DNA of 16,705 nucleotides, taken from positions 1-16,705 of the forward strand of contig JALWYR010000162.1 in NCBI GenBank assembly GCA_027003085.1, in the 5' to 3' direction. Shown here one piece after another: positions 1 to 6,803 of the stretch (within the stretch, counting starts at the first letter, position 1; each line of letters opens with the position of its first letter). The notes beneath the pieces are model-generated. The model searched no databases and was not told the origin of the DNA. It saw only the letters and a program-made list of their open reading frames with translations. This stretch comes from Flavobacteriales bacterium. GTDB lineage: Bacteria > Bacteroidota > Bacteroidia > Flavobacteriales > Flavobacteriaceae. Position numbers and translations under genes: made by a program.

Positions 1-448
1 GTGTATATACAATCTCTCCTGTTTTATCATTTTTTAGAACTGTTCCGGGTACGGTTCTTATTCCGGCATTATTTTCAATAATTGTTTTTTGGATGGTTTC
101 AATGTCTTTTAGTCTTAAAAATCCTTGTCGTTTTATCAAATCAAATCCGGTAAAAATTGCTTTTCTGTAATTAATTACTTCTTTTACTTGTGCCGGTTGT
201 TTTTTTTGTGATGCGAGAGCTTTATATAATTCATCTTGCGTAGTGATGATATTTTCAATTTCCGAACTATCTTTTGCTTCTTGCAATACAACTGCATTTA
301 CCAACATTGCTTGATTTGGAATTGTTTTTGCTATTCCTTTTAATTCGCCAAGAGATTGAGCTGTTTTACTTAACTGTCTAAGTATTTCAACAGTTTCAAC
401 TTTTTCTCTTTCAGGAGGCAATTTTTTTAGTTTCTCTATATGTCCCAT
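1..448 (-). CDS. Fic family protein, N-terminal part (truncated by window edge)
   Basis: Fic proteins transfer AMP (occasionally other nucleotide moieties) from a nucleotide to a hydroxyl of a target protein. Reading the minus strand from the ATG at 448 gives 149 codons with no stop before the window edge. Residues 32-45 (SLGELKGIAKTIPN) and 48-66 match the Fic N-terminal domain. Residues 61-66, SSEIEN, fit the inhibitory-helix motif (S/T)xxxE(G/N), with E65 as the predicted inhibitory glutamate; this suggests a self-inhibited class II Fic enzyme. Residues 130-149 (GIRTVPGTVLKN, then TGEIVYT) resemble the segment that leads into the Fic core. The catalytic HxFx(D/E)GNGR loop and any C-terminal winged helix lie outside the window, so activity cannot be judged. 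An in-frame TAA lies six codons upstream, so this is the only reasonable start. The DNA is much richer in A and T than the housekeeping genes, consistent with accessory origin. Confidence 0.85.
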   Translation of the reverse strand, partial: MGHIEKLKKLPPEREKVETVEILRQLSKTAQSLGELKGIAKTIPNQAMLVNAVVLQEAKDSSEIENIITTQDELYKALASQKKQPAQVKEVINYRKAIFTGFDLIKRQGFLRLKDIETIQKTIIENNAGIRTVPGTVLKNDKTGEIVYT

Positions 449-477
449 TTTATCCCATATTGTTTAAATATGTCCCA
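443..477 (-). promoter_or_regulatory. Phased TGGGA repeats, candidate operator at the fic promoter
   Basis: On the minus strand TGGGA occurs three times, at 477-473, 457-453 and 447-443, with start-to-start distances of 20 and 10 bases, that is on one face of the helix. Two copies sit in the longer direct repeat TGGGACATAT (477-468 and 447-438). A related ATATGTC (plus strand) lies at 497-503 inside the promoter spacer. The array touches the -7 box, the predicted start point and the start codon. This placement suits a repressor site. Self-control through a DNA-binding C-terminal domain of this Fic protein is an inference, since that domain is not in view. Confidence 0.4.
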
Positions 478-506
478 AAAGTATGAAAATTAGTGCATAT
501 GTCAAA
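476..506 (-). promoter_or_regulatory. Bacteroidota-type promoter of the fic gene
   Basis: On the minus strand a -33 element TTTG (506-503) is followed after exactly 19 bases by a -7 element TACTTTTG (483-476), matching the Bacteroidota consensus TTTG-N19-TAnnTTTG. Transcription would start near 468, giving a leader of about 20 bases before the fic ATG at 448. Confidence 0.7.
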
Positions 507-540
507 ATTATGGTGTTATTTATCCTACATTAAGCACTAC

Positions 541-723
541 GACCCGCTGAACGCAGTTCCGCACTGAGGGCGGTTCTGTGAGCGCTTGCGCTCAACAGAA
601 GTAAAGCCCGCAAGGGCGGGACCAAATTGCTTTTGGCATATGTTCCGGCACGTTTTGTTCGATGCCGTCCTTCGGGCGCAAGCCGTTTAAAGATACGAAA
701 AAAGCAATTTGGTTTAGCGGGTC
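541..723. repeat. Multi-branched inverted-repeat element
   Basis: An outer 8-base pair stem GACCCGCT (541-548) / AGCGGGTC (716-723) encloses several perfect or near-perfect hairpins. One has arms 574-584 and 589-600 (TTCTGT/ACAGAA plus GAGCG/CGCTC, one bulged A). One has GCCC/GGGC (606-609/614-617) closed by a GCAA loop. One is a 14-base pair stem ACCAAATTGCTTTT (621-634) / AAAAGCAATTTGGT (700-713), itself holding a short CGTCC-TTC-GGGCG hairpin. No believable protein is encoded; the short plus-strand frame at 627-809 is mostly repeat arms. It could be a structured RNA, a non-autonomous mobile element or a cruciform-forming DNA element; the sequence does not decide which. Confidence 0.6.
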
Positions 724-724
724 A

Positions 725-810
725 TTCAGGCACATTTTCCAAAATACCGGGAGTTTTGCCGAAGGCGAAACCTAGTGATTTTGGTCGCCCGAAGGGCGAA
801 TGTGCCTGAA
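725..810. repeat. Long hairpin element with 12-bp perfect arms
   Basis: TTCAGGCACATT (725-736) and AATGTGCCTGAA (799-810) are perfect inverted repeats. Two smaller hairpins lie between them: GTTTTGCC/GGCGAAAC around a GAA loop, and TCGCCC/GGGCGA, again around GAA. The architecture, long outer arms enclosing short GAA or TTC-looped hairpins, is the same as in the preceding element although the arm sequences differ. The two probably belong to one class of element placed in tandem. No coding potential is seen from 811 to 926. Confidence 0.55.
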
Positions 811-926
811 CTAGTTTATATAAGTAACTCACTACTCATACCGCCTTTATCTTGTTGTGTATAGTTACCTTTTTTGGTTTTCCTCTCCAATAATAGTAAA
901 AAATTTCCTTATTTCCCGTCATCTTC

Positions 927-1107
927 CGCGCCAGCGGGCGCAGCGGTATCCTTGCGTGGCAGCCGGCGAAAGTTTTTGTGCCGGCGGCGGGGGCTTCGCC
1001 GCTCCGACAAGAAGACCACGGCGCCGGCCTTACAAAAACCGCCGGAAGGAGGGCAAGATAATAGCGGAGCACGCGACGGCGCCGGAGTTCGGCGCCGGGG
1101 CGCCCTA
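927..1107. repeat. Dispersed palindromic repeat, copy A
   Basis: This 181-base segment recurs at 9205-9363. Its left arm contains AGCGGTATCCTTGCG and CCGGCG-AAA-GTTTTTGT. Its right arm contains ACAAAAACCGCCGG and AAGATAATAGCGGAGCACGCG. Stems visible here: CCGGCG (963-968) with CGCCGG (1040-1045); GTTTTTGT (972-979) with ACAAAAAC (1032-1039); apical GCCGGCG (980-986) with CGCCGGC (1022-1028). Relative to copy B it has about 22 extra bases at the right end forming GGCGCCG-GAGTT-CGGCGCC. It starts right after the stop codon of ftsX (minus strand). Overlapping short reading frames are by-products of the repeat. Confidence 0.75.
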
Positions 1108-1112
1108 AAAAA

Positions 1113-1988
1113 TCAAAAATGAATCTCCTCCTCGCGCATGCGCAAAATACGCCGGGCCGAAAAATAGGTGGTCATCAGGGTAAATACAACTCCGGCCACC
1201 CACAAAATCAGTAACCAAAGCATGGTATTACGACGAATGTAATCCAAATTGAGCCCACTCAGGTAGTGAGCAAACAGTTCCAATAAATACCAAACCGTCA
1301 GCCCTGCCGCAAGGCCTGCCAACGTAGCCGTCAAAGTGTTTTTGAGCAAAAACGGACGCATGATAAAGCCCTCGGAGGCGCCCGTCAGTTGCATGGTTTT
1401 GATCAGGTGCCGTTTGGATTGGATGTTTAGCTTTACCGTGTTTTTGATCAGATAAAGAATAACCAACAGGAAAATCAGGGCAAAACCCAATGTAATCATC
1501 CCGATTTTGCGCAAATTGCGCGTGAGCAGTTCCAATACGGTTTTTTCGTAGCTCACCTCGTCCACATGCGGGTTTTGCATCAGCCGGTCTTTGAAGCGTT
1601 TGATGATTTGTTCGTCCACATACGGGGCTTTGAAATGGATTTCCAAATTGTCCTGCAAAGGATTTTCGCCCAGCACGGCAACGAAATCCTGACCCAAAAT
1701 TTGTTTGGCTTTTTGGGCGGCGCGTTCCTTGGAAATAAAGACCACCTCGCGCACCAAGGAGTCGGCTTTGAGCCGTTTTTCGTCCTTTTTTATTTCGCTA
1801 CGCGCCGTGCCCGGTTTGTAGTAAACGGTCAGCGTGAATTTTTCCTTGAAATAGCGGTTGAGGTATTCGCCGTTGATAAGCAACACGCCGAAAGCGCCTA
1901 CCAGAAACAACATCAAAAACAAACTGACAAACAACGAAAAATACAGGTTGTTGCGCTTGTAAACGTAGTATTGGCTATCGGATTGCAT
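1113..1988 (-). CDS. ftsX: Cell division protein FtsX (permease-like)
   Basis: FtsX is the membrane partner of the ATPase FtsE; the pair sits at the division site and controls peptidoglycan hydrolases across the membrane. The 291-residue product has the family layout: a short cytoplasmic N-terminus, TM1 about 15-38, a large extracytoplasmic domain about 40-160, then TM2 163-184, TM3 217-239 and TM4 255-276. The cytoplasmic segment MQLTGAS (199-205) matches the conserved M(K/Q)L(V/T)GAS of FtsX. No ftsE is in the window, which is usual for this phylum, where the two genes are often apart. It lies 34 bases after cysS and is probably the last gene of folE-cysS-ftsX. In many relatives a small DUF3098 gene and uppP follow ftsX; here the stop codon runs straight into a dispersed repeat. 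Confidence 0.93.
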   Translation of the reverse strand: MQSDSQYYVYKRNNLYFSLFVSLFLMLFLVGAFGVLLINGEYLNRYFKEKFTLTVYYKPGTARSEIKKDEKRLKADSLVREVVFISKERAAQKAKQILGQDFVAVLGENPLQDNLEIHFKAPYVDEQIIKRFKDRLMQNPHVDEVSYEKTVLELLTRNLRKIGMITLGFALIFLLVILYLIKNTVKLNIQSKRHLIKTMQLTGASEGFIMRPFLLKNTLTATLAGLAAGLTVWYLLELFAHYLSGLNLDYIRRNTMLWLLILWVAGVVFTLMTTYFSARRILRMREEEIHF

Positions 1989-1998
1989 CGGCGGATGT

Positions 1999-2022
1999 TT
2001 TTCCGTTCCAAATTACGGAAAA
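1999..2022. repeat. Inverted repeat in the cysS-ftsX gap
   Basis: TTTTCCGT (1999-2006) and ACGGAAAA (2015-2022) are perfect 8-base inverted repeats with an 8-base loop. They fill most of the 34-base gap between the cysS stop and the ftsX ATG. On the transcribed minus strand the hairpin is followed by a few A residues and then ACATCCG, not a U-run, so a classic terminator is unlikely. It may stabilise or process the messenger, or tune ftsX translation. Confidence 0.4.
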
Positions 2023-3510
2023 TTAACGGATTTCGTATTCGGTGCCGTCTTTGCCGTCTTTGAGCACGATACCCAGCCGGCCCAGTTCGTCGCGGATTTG
2101 GTCGGCCAGGGCCCAGTTTTTGGCTTGGCGGGCTTGGTTGCGCAGGTCGATCAGCAGCCGTATCAGTCCGTCCAGGTTTTGGGTTCCGGTGCCTTGGCCG
2201 GTTTGGCGCGGAAGGCCCAGGATGTCGAACATAAAGGCCTCCATGGTTTGACGCAGCAGGGCTTTGTCGCCGGCCGTGATGTGTGCTTGTCCGGCGGCTA
2301 TGCGTTGAACGGCCTTGGCGCCGTCGAACAGCTGGGCCAGGGTTACGGGCGTATTGAAATCGTCGTTCATGGCGTCATACAAACTATCGCGCCAAGCGTT
2401 TACGTCCCAATCCGACGTATCCGACACGGGCAGGGCATCGATTTTTCGCCATGCTTCCCACAGCCGGCGTAGGCCTTTTTCGGCCGCTTGCAAGGCCTCT
2501 TCGGACAAATCGAGCACGTTGCGGTATTGGGCCATCAGGAAAAACAAGCGCACCGTGGCGGGCGAATAGGGCTTGGACAACTTGTCGTTACGGCCCGAAA
2601 AAATTTCTTCGGGCAAAATGGTGTTGCCGGTGGATTTGGACATTTTGCGCCCGTTCATGGTCAGCATGTTGGCATGCATCCAGTAGCGCACCGGATCCTT
2701 GCCGCCCAGGGCTTTGCCTTGGGCGATTTCGCATTCGTGGTGCGGAAATTTCAGGTCCATACCGCCGCCGTGGATGTCGAACTGTTCACCAAGGTATTTG
2801 GTGCTCATGACCGTGCATTCCAGGTGCCATCCCGGGAATCCGTCGCTCCACGGCGAAGGCCAACGCATAATATGTTGGGGTTTGGCCTTTTTCCACAGCG
2901 CAAAATCCTGCGGATTGCGTTTTTCGTCTTGGCCTTCCAAGTCGCGTGTGTTGGCAATGAGTTCCTCGATTTTGCGGCCGCTGAGTTTGCCGTAGCGGTC
3001 CACCTCGCGGTTGTATTTGATCACATCGAAATAAACCGACCCGTTCACTTCGTAGGCCAAACCTTTGTTCAGGATTTCCTTCACCGCCTCGATTTGCTCC
3101 ACAATGTGGCCGGTGGCCGTAGGTTCGATATTGGGCGGAAGGTTGTTCATCTTGTCCAAAATCCGGTGGAAATCGATGGTGTATTTCTGCACGATTTCCA
3201 TGGGTTCGATTTTTTCCAGACGGGCTTTTTTGGAAATTTTATCCTCGTCGGAATCGTCTTCCAAGTGGCCCGCATCGGTGATGTTGCGCACATAGCGCAC
3301 CTTGTAGCCCAAATGTTTCAGATAGCGATACACCACATCGAAGGACACGAAAGTGCGCACATTGCCCAGGTGAACGTTGCTATACACCGTTGGCCCGCAC
3401 ACATACATACCCACATGACCGGGCACCAGAGGTTGGAATTTTTCCTTGCGGCCGGTGAGCGAATTGTAGATTTTCAAATCGTCGCGATAGGATTCGGGCG
3501 TGCGGCTCAT
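2023..3510 (-). CDS. cysS: Cysteine--tRNA ligase
   Basis: Class I aminoacyl-tRNA synthetase that activates cysteine with ATP and charges tRNA-Cys in the cytoplasm. The 495-residue protein has the family hallmarks: CGPTVYSNVHLGN at 38-50 (zinc ligand C38 and the HIGH-type HLGN), KMSKS at 289-293, and the remaining zinc ligands predicted at C232, H257 and E261 (GWHLECT and FPHHECE). Residues 340-470 form the helical DALR-type anticodon-side domain. Length is slightly above the E. coli enzyme (461). The ATG start is followed at once by the expected N-terminal region. It begins 16 bases after the folE stop, so it is most likely co-transcribed with folE. Confidence 0.97.
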   Translation of the reverse strand: MSRTPESYRDDLKIYNSLTGRKEKFQPLVPGHVGMYVCGPTVYSNVHLGNVRTFVSFDVVYRYLKHLGYKVRYVRNITDAGHLEDDSDEDKISKKARLEKIEPMEIVQKYTIDFHRILDKMNNLPPNIEPTATGHIVEQIEAVKEILNKGLAYEVNGSVYFDVIKYNREVDRYGKLSGRKIEELIANTRDLEGQDEKRNPQDFALWKKAKPQHIMRWPSPWSDGFPGWHLECTVMSTKYLGEQFDIHGGGMDLKFPHHECEIAQGKALGGKDPVRYWMHANMLTMNGRKMSKSTGNTILPEEIFSGRNDKLSKPYSPATVRLFFLMAQYRNVLDLSEEALQAAEKGLRRLWEAWRKIDALPVSDTSDWDVNAWRDSLYDAMNDDFNTPVTLAQLFDGAKAVQRIAAGQAHITAGDKALLRQTMEAFMFDILGLPRQTGQGTGTQNLDGLIRLLIDLRNQARQAKNWALADQIRDELGRLGIVLKDGKDGTEYEIR

Positions 3511-3526
3511 AATACGGTTTTTGGGG

Positions 3527-4201
3527 TTAGAACAAATGTTTGGTTTCCAGTTGGATATAACTCAAAAACTCCTTGCGCACTTCGGGGTCGCGGAATTTAC
3601 CGCCGAAGTAGGCCGTTACGGTGGAACTGTCGGGGTCTTTGATGCCGCGCGAATTGACGCACAAATGCTTGGCATCGACCACCACGGCCACATTTTCGGT
3701 TTCCAGGGCTTCTTGCAGGGCCGAAGCGATTTGCTCGGTCATGCGTTCCTGCACTTGGGGCCGGCGGGCATAATAATCCACCAAGCGGTTGAGTTTGGAA
3801 AGCCCGATAACCTTGCCGTTGGAAATGTAGGCCACGTGGGCAAAGCCCACGATAGGCAGCAGGTGATGTTCGCAAGTGGAAAACACGCGGATGTTTTTTT
3901 CCACCAGCATTTCGTTGTAGTGGTATTTATTGTCAAAGGCCGACAACTTGGGCATATTGGCCGGATTGAGTCCTTTGAACGTCTCTTTGACATACATTTT
4001 GGCCACCCGGCAAGGGGTTCCTTGGATGCTGTCGTCTGTGGTGTCCAGTCCCAGGATGGTCAGTATTTCCTTGACATGTTCGGCAATGCGGGTAATTTTT
4101 TCGTCATCGCTCAGTTCGAAGGCATCATCCCGCAAAGGGTAATGCACGCTTCCCAGGTGATTGTCGCCAATATGGTCGTGTTTTTTGTCGTTGCAATTCA
4201 T
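3527..4201 (-). CDS. folE: GTP cyclohydrolase I
   Basis: Converts GTP to 7,8-dihydroneopterin triphosphate, the first step of tetrahydrofolate synthesis; the enzyme forms a homodecamer with one zinc per subunit. With the start at the ATG at 4201 the protein is 224 residues, and the zinc ligands fall at C110, H113 (FSTCEHHLLP) and C181 (HLCVNSRG), the same numbers as in the E. coli enzyme. Residues 134-147 (GLSKLNRLVDYYAR) are the conserved core. A longer frame from a TTG at 4231 exists, but that TTG is the end of a TATCTTTG promoter box, so the extension would not be transcribed. Probably first gene of folE-cysS-ftsX. Confidence 0.97.
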   Translation of the reverse strand: MNCNDKKHDHIGDNHLGSVHYPLRDDAFELSDDEKITRIAEHVKEILTILGLDTTDDSIQGTPCRVAKMYVKETFKGLNPANMPKLSAFDNKYHYNEMLVEKNIRVFSTCEHHLLPIVGFAHVAYISNGKVIGLSKLNRLVDYYARRPQVQERMTEQIASALQEALETENVAVVVDAKHLCVNSRGIKDPDSSTVTAYFGGKFRDPEVRKEFLSYIQLETKHLF

Positions 4202-4228
4202 ACGCTTTCTTCTTCGGAAAAATTCAAA

Positions 4229-4236
4229 CAAAGATA
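4229..4236 (-). promoter_or_regulatory. -7 promoter element of folE
   Basis: TATCTTTG on the minus strand fits TAnnTTTG exactly. It sits 27 bases before the folE ATG, in the gap after argF. The expected -33 element 19 bases upstream is poor, so only the -7 box is annotated. It places transcription start near 4222, inside the extended frame, which supports the ATG at 4201. Confidence 0.55.
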
Positions 4237-4250
4237 CGACAAATCCCGCG

Positions 4251-5246
4251 TTAGCCCAGCGTGGCCACCATCACTGCCTTGATGGTGTGGAGCCGGTTTT
4301 CGGCCTCATCGAACACGATGGATGCTTTGCTTTCGAACACCTCATCGGTTACTTCCATGGCTTCGATGCCGAATTTGCGATGGATTTCCTTACCCACTTC
4401 GGTGTCGGTATTGTGGAAGGCCGGCAAACAGTGCATGAACTTGGTTTGCGGATTTCCTGTTTTTTCCATCAAAGCGCGATTGACTTGATAGGGCATGAGT
4501 TTTTCGATGCGTTGGGCCCAAACTTCGTCGGGTTCGCCCATGGACACCCATACGTCGGTGTAGATAAAATCCACGCCGCGCACGCCTTCGTCGGTGTCGG
4601 ACGTGAGCGTGATGCGGGCACCGGTTTCGGCAGCTATTTCGCGGGCTTTTTCCAGCAGATTTTGCTCGGGGAACAAATCTTCGGGAGCCACCAAGCGGAC
4701 GTCCATACCCATTTTGGCCGCACCCACCAGCAGCGAATTGCCCAGATTGTTGCGCGCATCGCCCAGGTAGGCAAAGGAAATTTGATGCAAGGGTTTGTCG
4801 CTATGTTCGGTCATGGTCAGGAAATCGGCCAGGATTTGGGTGGGATGAAATTCGTCGGTGAGTCCGTTCCAAACGGGCACGCCGGCATAGCGTGCCAGTT
4901 CTTCGACCCGTTCCTGCCCGAAGCCGCGGTATTCGATGGCATCATACATACGGCCCAATACGCGTGCCGTGTCTTTCATGGTTTCCTTTTTGCCGATGTG
5001 CGAACCCGTAGGGCCCAGGTAGGTAACATGGGCGCCTTGGTCGAAGGCGGCCACTTCGAAGGCACAACGGGTGCGGGTGGAGGCCTTTTCGAAAATCAGC
5101 GCAATGTTTTTTCCGCGCAGCATCTGACGCTCGGTTCCGGCATATTTGGCCCGTTTCAAGTCGGCCGACAGCCGGAGCAAAAACCGGATTTCGTCCGGGG
5201 TAAAGTCCAAAAGTTTCAGAAAATGACGATTTTTCAGATTATACAT
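4251..5246 (-). CDS. argF: Ornithine carbamoyltransferase
   Basis: Joins carbamoyl phosphate and L-ornithine to give citrulline and phosphate, in arginine biosynthesis (the reverse direction serves catabolism in ArcB). From the ATG at 5246 the protein has 331 residues. Carbamoyl-phosphate sites are STRTR at 56-60 and FHPTQ at 133-137. The ornithine-side signatures are DVWVSMGE (231-238) and HCLPAFHN (272-279), with C273 at the classical catalytic position. The intact SMG loop argues for true ornithine as substrate rather than the N-acetyl- or N-succinyl-ornithine used by related enzymes in some Bacteroidota. No other arginine gene is adjacent, so an arcB-like role is not excluded. The frame can be extended to a TTG at 5276, but that TTG belongs to the -7 promoter box. 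Confidence 0.92.
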   Translation of the reverse strand: MYNLKNRHFLKLLDFTPDEIRFLLRLSADLKRAKYAGTERQMLRGKNIALIFEKASTRTRCAFEVAAFDQGAHVTYLGPTGSHIGKKETMKDTARVLGRMYDAIEYRGFGQERVEELARYAGVPVWNGLTDEFHPTQILADFLTMTEHSDKPLHQISFAYLGDARNNLGNSLLVGAAKMGMDVRLVAPEDLFPEQNLLEKAREIAAETGARITLTSDTDEGVRGVDFIYTDVWVSMGEPDEVWAQRIEKLMPYQVNRALMEKTGNPQTKFMHCLPAFHNTDTEVGKEIHRKFGIEAMEVTDEVFESKASIVFDEAENRLHTIKAVMVATLG

Positions 5247-5273
5247 AACGGCTATTATTTTTTCGGGTTTTGG

Positions 5274-5281
5274 CAAAAATA
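5274..5281 (-). promoter_or_regulatory. -7 promoter element of argF
   Basis: TATTTTTG on the minus strand fits TAnnTTTG exactly and lies 27 bases before the argF ATG, in the 37-base gap after the preceding gene. No good TTTG is found 19 bases further upstream, so the assignment rests on the -7 box and its position. Confidence 0.5.
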
Positions 5282-5283
5282 AT

Positions 5284-6657
5284 TTATCCCATGGTAAAAT
5301 CGGGATTATAGCATTGGAAAGGCACCTCTTTTTCCCGGAACCGGATGCCGTAGGTTTCCAATTCTTTCAACACGGGCTTGTAAACTTCGGCCGAAACGGG
5401 CAATTGCACGCCCGGGGTGCGAATTTCGCCTTTGAGGATTTTCAGGGCGCCGATACCCAAGGGGAGACCCACGGTTTTGGCCATGGCCGTGTAGGTTTGG
5501 TCTTCGCCGATAACCACCAACGAAGCGTTGATTTGATGATTTTCGCCGCCCAGATGATAGCCGAATTTGTGCATCATCACAATCATATCCTTGTCATCGG
5601 GTTCCAAGGCCCATTTTTCTTCCAGGATTTTTTGGAGCAATTGGGCGGGAGTGGCGTTTTTGAGCCCGATTTTTTTCTCACCGTTGAACAGGTCAAGCTC
5701 TTCGAGCTTGAACCAAAGTTCGTCGTCCTGGTCGATTTTGAGGTAGTGGCGCAATTTGAGTTCCACGCTGTCGTGCGGGCTATACGGCAGGAAGGCATTG
5801 ACAAAATCGCGGGGGGTGAGGTTTTCGGAATTTTCCATCACATAGCTGTCGTCGGTCATGCCCAGTTGGACAAACACGTTCCAGGCGCGCGAAAAGCCCA
5901 CGCGCCGGATGGTGCCACGGTAGAGCGTGCGCACGTTTTCCAAGCCGTAAACCTTTTGGTATTTGAGCGAGTCGCGGTTGGGGTAGGCCTCAAAGCGGCC
6001 GTAGCCGTCGATTTCCAGGAATTCGGTGCGGCGGAAAAGCCGGTGGTAGGGGATGTATTTGTATTGGCCGGCGTGCAGGAATTTGGACACGCCGCCTTGG
6101 CCGGCCAGCACCACGTTGCGCGGGTTCCAGGTGAATTTGTAATGCCACAGGTTGTTGTCGCTTTCGGGGGCCACCAAACCGCCGGTAAAGGATTCGAACA
6201 GCAGCATTTCGCCCCCTTGGGCTTTGATGCGGTCGATGCTTTGCATGGCGCTCATGTGGTCGATGCCCGGGTCGAGGCCGATTTCGTTCATAAACACCAA
6301 ACCTTTGGCGCGGACTTCCGGGTCCAATTCGCGCATTTCGTCACTGATATAGGAAGCGGTAATAAGATGTTTGCCGAAGTGGAGCGCATCGCGGGCCACG
6401 GTCATGTGGAGGCGGGCCGGCAACATGGAAATGATCAGGTCGTGCGAGCCAATGAGTTCCCTGCGCACTTGCTCGTCGAAAATATCGGCCGTTTGCATTT
6501 GCACGCGCGGATGCTCGCCCAGCACTTTACGTGCCAGTCGCAGGTCGCGGTCGATAATTGTAATCGAAAAATCTTCCTTTTGGGCATGTTCGCCCAAATA
6601 TTTCATCAGGTAGGAGGTGGATTTTCCGGCACCTATTTGGAGTATTTTTTTGCTCAT
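5284..6657 (-). CDS. Saccharopine reductase/dehydrogenase family protein
   Basis: 457-residue NAD(P)-binding dehydrogenase of the saccharopine dehydrogenase (Lys9/AASS C-terminal) family. The Rossmann glycine motif is IGAGKSTS (8-15), and NEIGLDPGIDHM (124-135) is the family signature that lies next to the saccharopine site in the yeast enzyme. The length agrees with the fungal Lys9 enzyme. The family member of yeast interconverts saccharopine with aminoadipate semialdehyde plus glutamate. In bacteria the protein more likely acts in lysine breakdown or in related polyamine chemistry; the substrate cannot be fixed from sequence. It appears to be transcribed alone: argF, 37 bases downstream, has its own -7 box. 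Confidence 0.88.
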   Translation of the reverse strand: MSKKILQIGAGKSTSYLMKYLGEHAQKEDFSITIIDRDLRLARKVLGEHPRVQMQTADIFDEQVRRELIGSHDLIISMLPARLHMTVARDALHFGKHLITASYISDEMRELDPEVRAKGLVFMNEIGLDPGIDHMSAMQSIDRIKAQGGEMLLFESFTGGLVAPESDNNLWHYKFTWNPRNVVLAGQGGVSKFLHAGQYKYIPYHRLFRRTEFLEIDGYGRFEAYPNRDSLKYQKVYGLENVRTLYRGTIRRVGFSRAWNVFVQLGMTDDSYVMENSENLTPRDFVNAFLPYSPHDSVELKLRHYLKIDQDDELWFKLEELDLFNGEKKIGLKNATPAQLLQKILEEKWALEPDDKDMIVMMHKFGYHLGGENHQINASLVVIGEDQTYTAMAKTVGLPLGIGALKILKGEIRTPGVQLPVSAEVYKPVLKELETYGIRFREKEVPFQCYNPDFTMG

Positions 6658-6675
6658 AATTTCGTTGGATTTGGC

Positions 6676-6708
6676 CCTAAATTTAGGAGTAAAATTCCGA
6701 TTTTGAAA
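6676..6708 (-). promoter_or_regulatory. Candidate promoter with palindromic -7 region
   Basis: On the minus strand TTTC (6708-6705), 19 bases and TAAATTTA (6685-6678) give a one-mismatch version of each Bacteroidota promoter box, with the start point expected about 14 bases before the dehydrogenase ATG at 6657. The -7 box lies inside the perfect 12-base palindrome CCTAAATTTAGG (6676-6687), which could be an operator. Confidence 0.4.
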
Positions 6709-6758
6709 GCTCGGGGGTGGTTTTTCGGGCTAAGTTTGGAGGCAAACGGGATAAGGAC

Positions 6759-6788
6759 TTGACAAATGGAAAATTCTTTGTAAATTTG
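6759..6788 (+). promoter_or_regulatory. Promoter of tRNA-Phe
   Basis: TTGACA begins at 6759 and TAAATTTG at 6781-6788; the distance from TTG to TA is 19 bases. Both boxes and the spacing fit the Bacteroidota consensus. Transcription would start near 6795, just before the mature tRNA at 6804. Confidence 0.75.
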
Positions 6789-6803
6789 CGCTTGCAAAAA
6801 CAG

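Noticed and set aside
627..809. 60-codon frame on the plus strand
   Set aside because: It is made almost entirely of the arms of two inverted-repeat elements and would be a by-product of the palindromes.
541..810. Possible CRISPR array or integron attC sites
   Set aside because: No direct repeats with regular spacers exist, and the arms lack the GTTRRRY/RYYYAAC core pair of attC sites; there is also no integrase or cas gene in the window.
836..1122. Short open frames on both strands within the first dispersed repeat
   Set aside because: They share the peptide TKTFAGC(H/C)ARIPLRPLARK with a frame in copy B only because the DNA is repeated; the frames diverge where the loops differ and contain no sensible protein.
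4251..5246. N-acetyl- or N-succinylornithine carbamoyltransferase, known from some Bacteroidota
   Set aside because: The intact DVWVSMGE and HCLPAFHN motifs with C273 are those of ordinary ornithine carbamoyltransferases.
5314..6762. 482-codon open frame on the plus strand, antisense to the whole saccharopine dehydrogenase-like gene
   Set aside because: The minus-strand protein has clear family motifs; the antisense frame is open because of codon bias and its His/Phe/Val-rich product has no recognisable motif. Similar long antisense frames over cysS (2488-3642) and argF (4161-5282) were rejected for the same reason.
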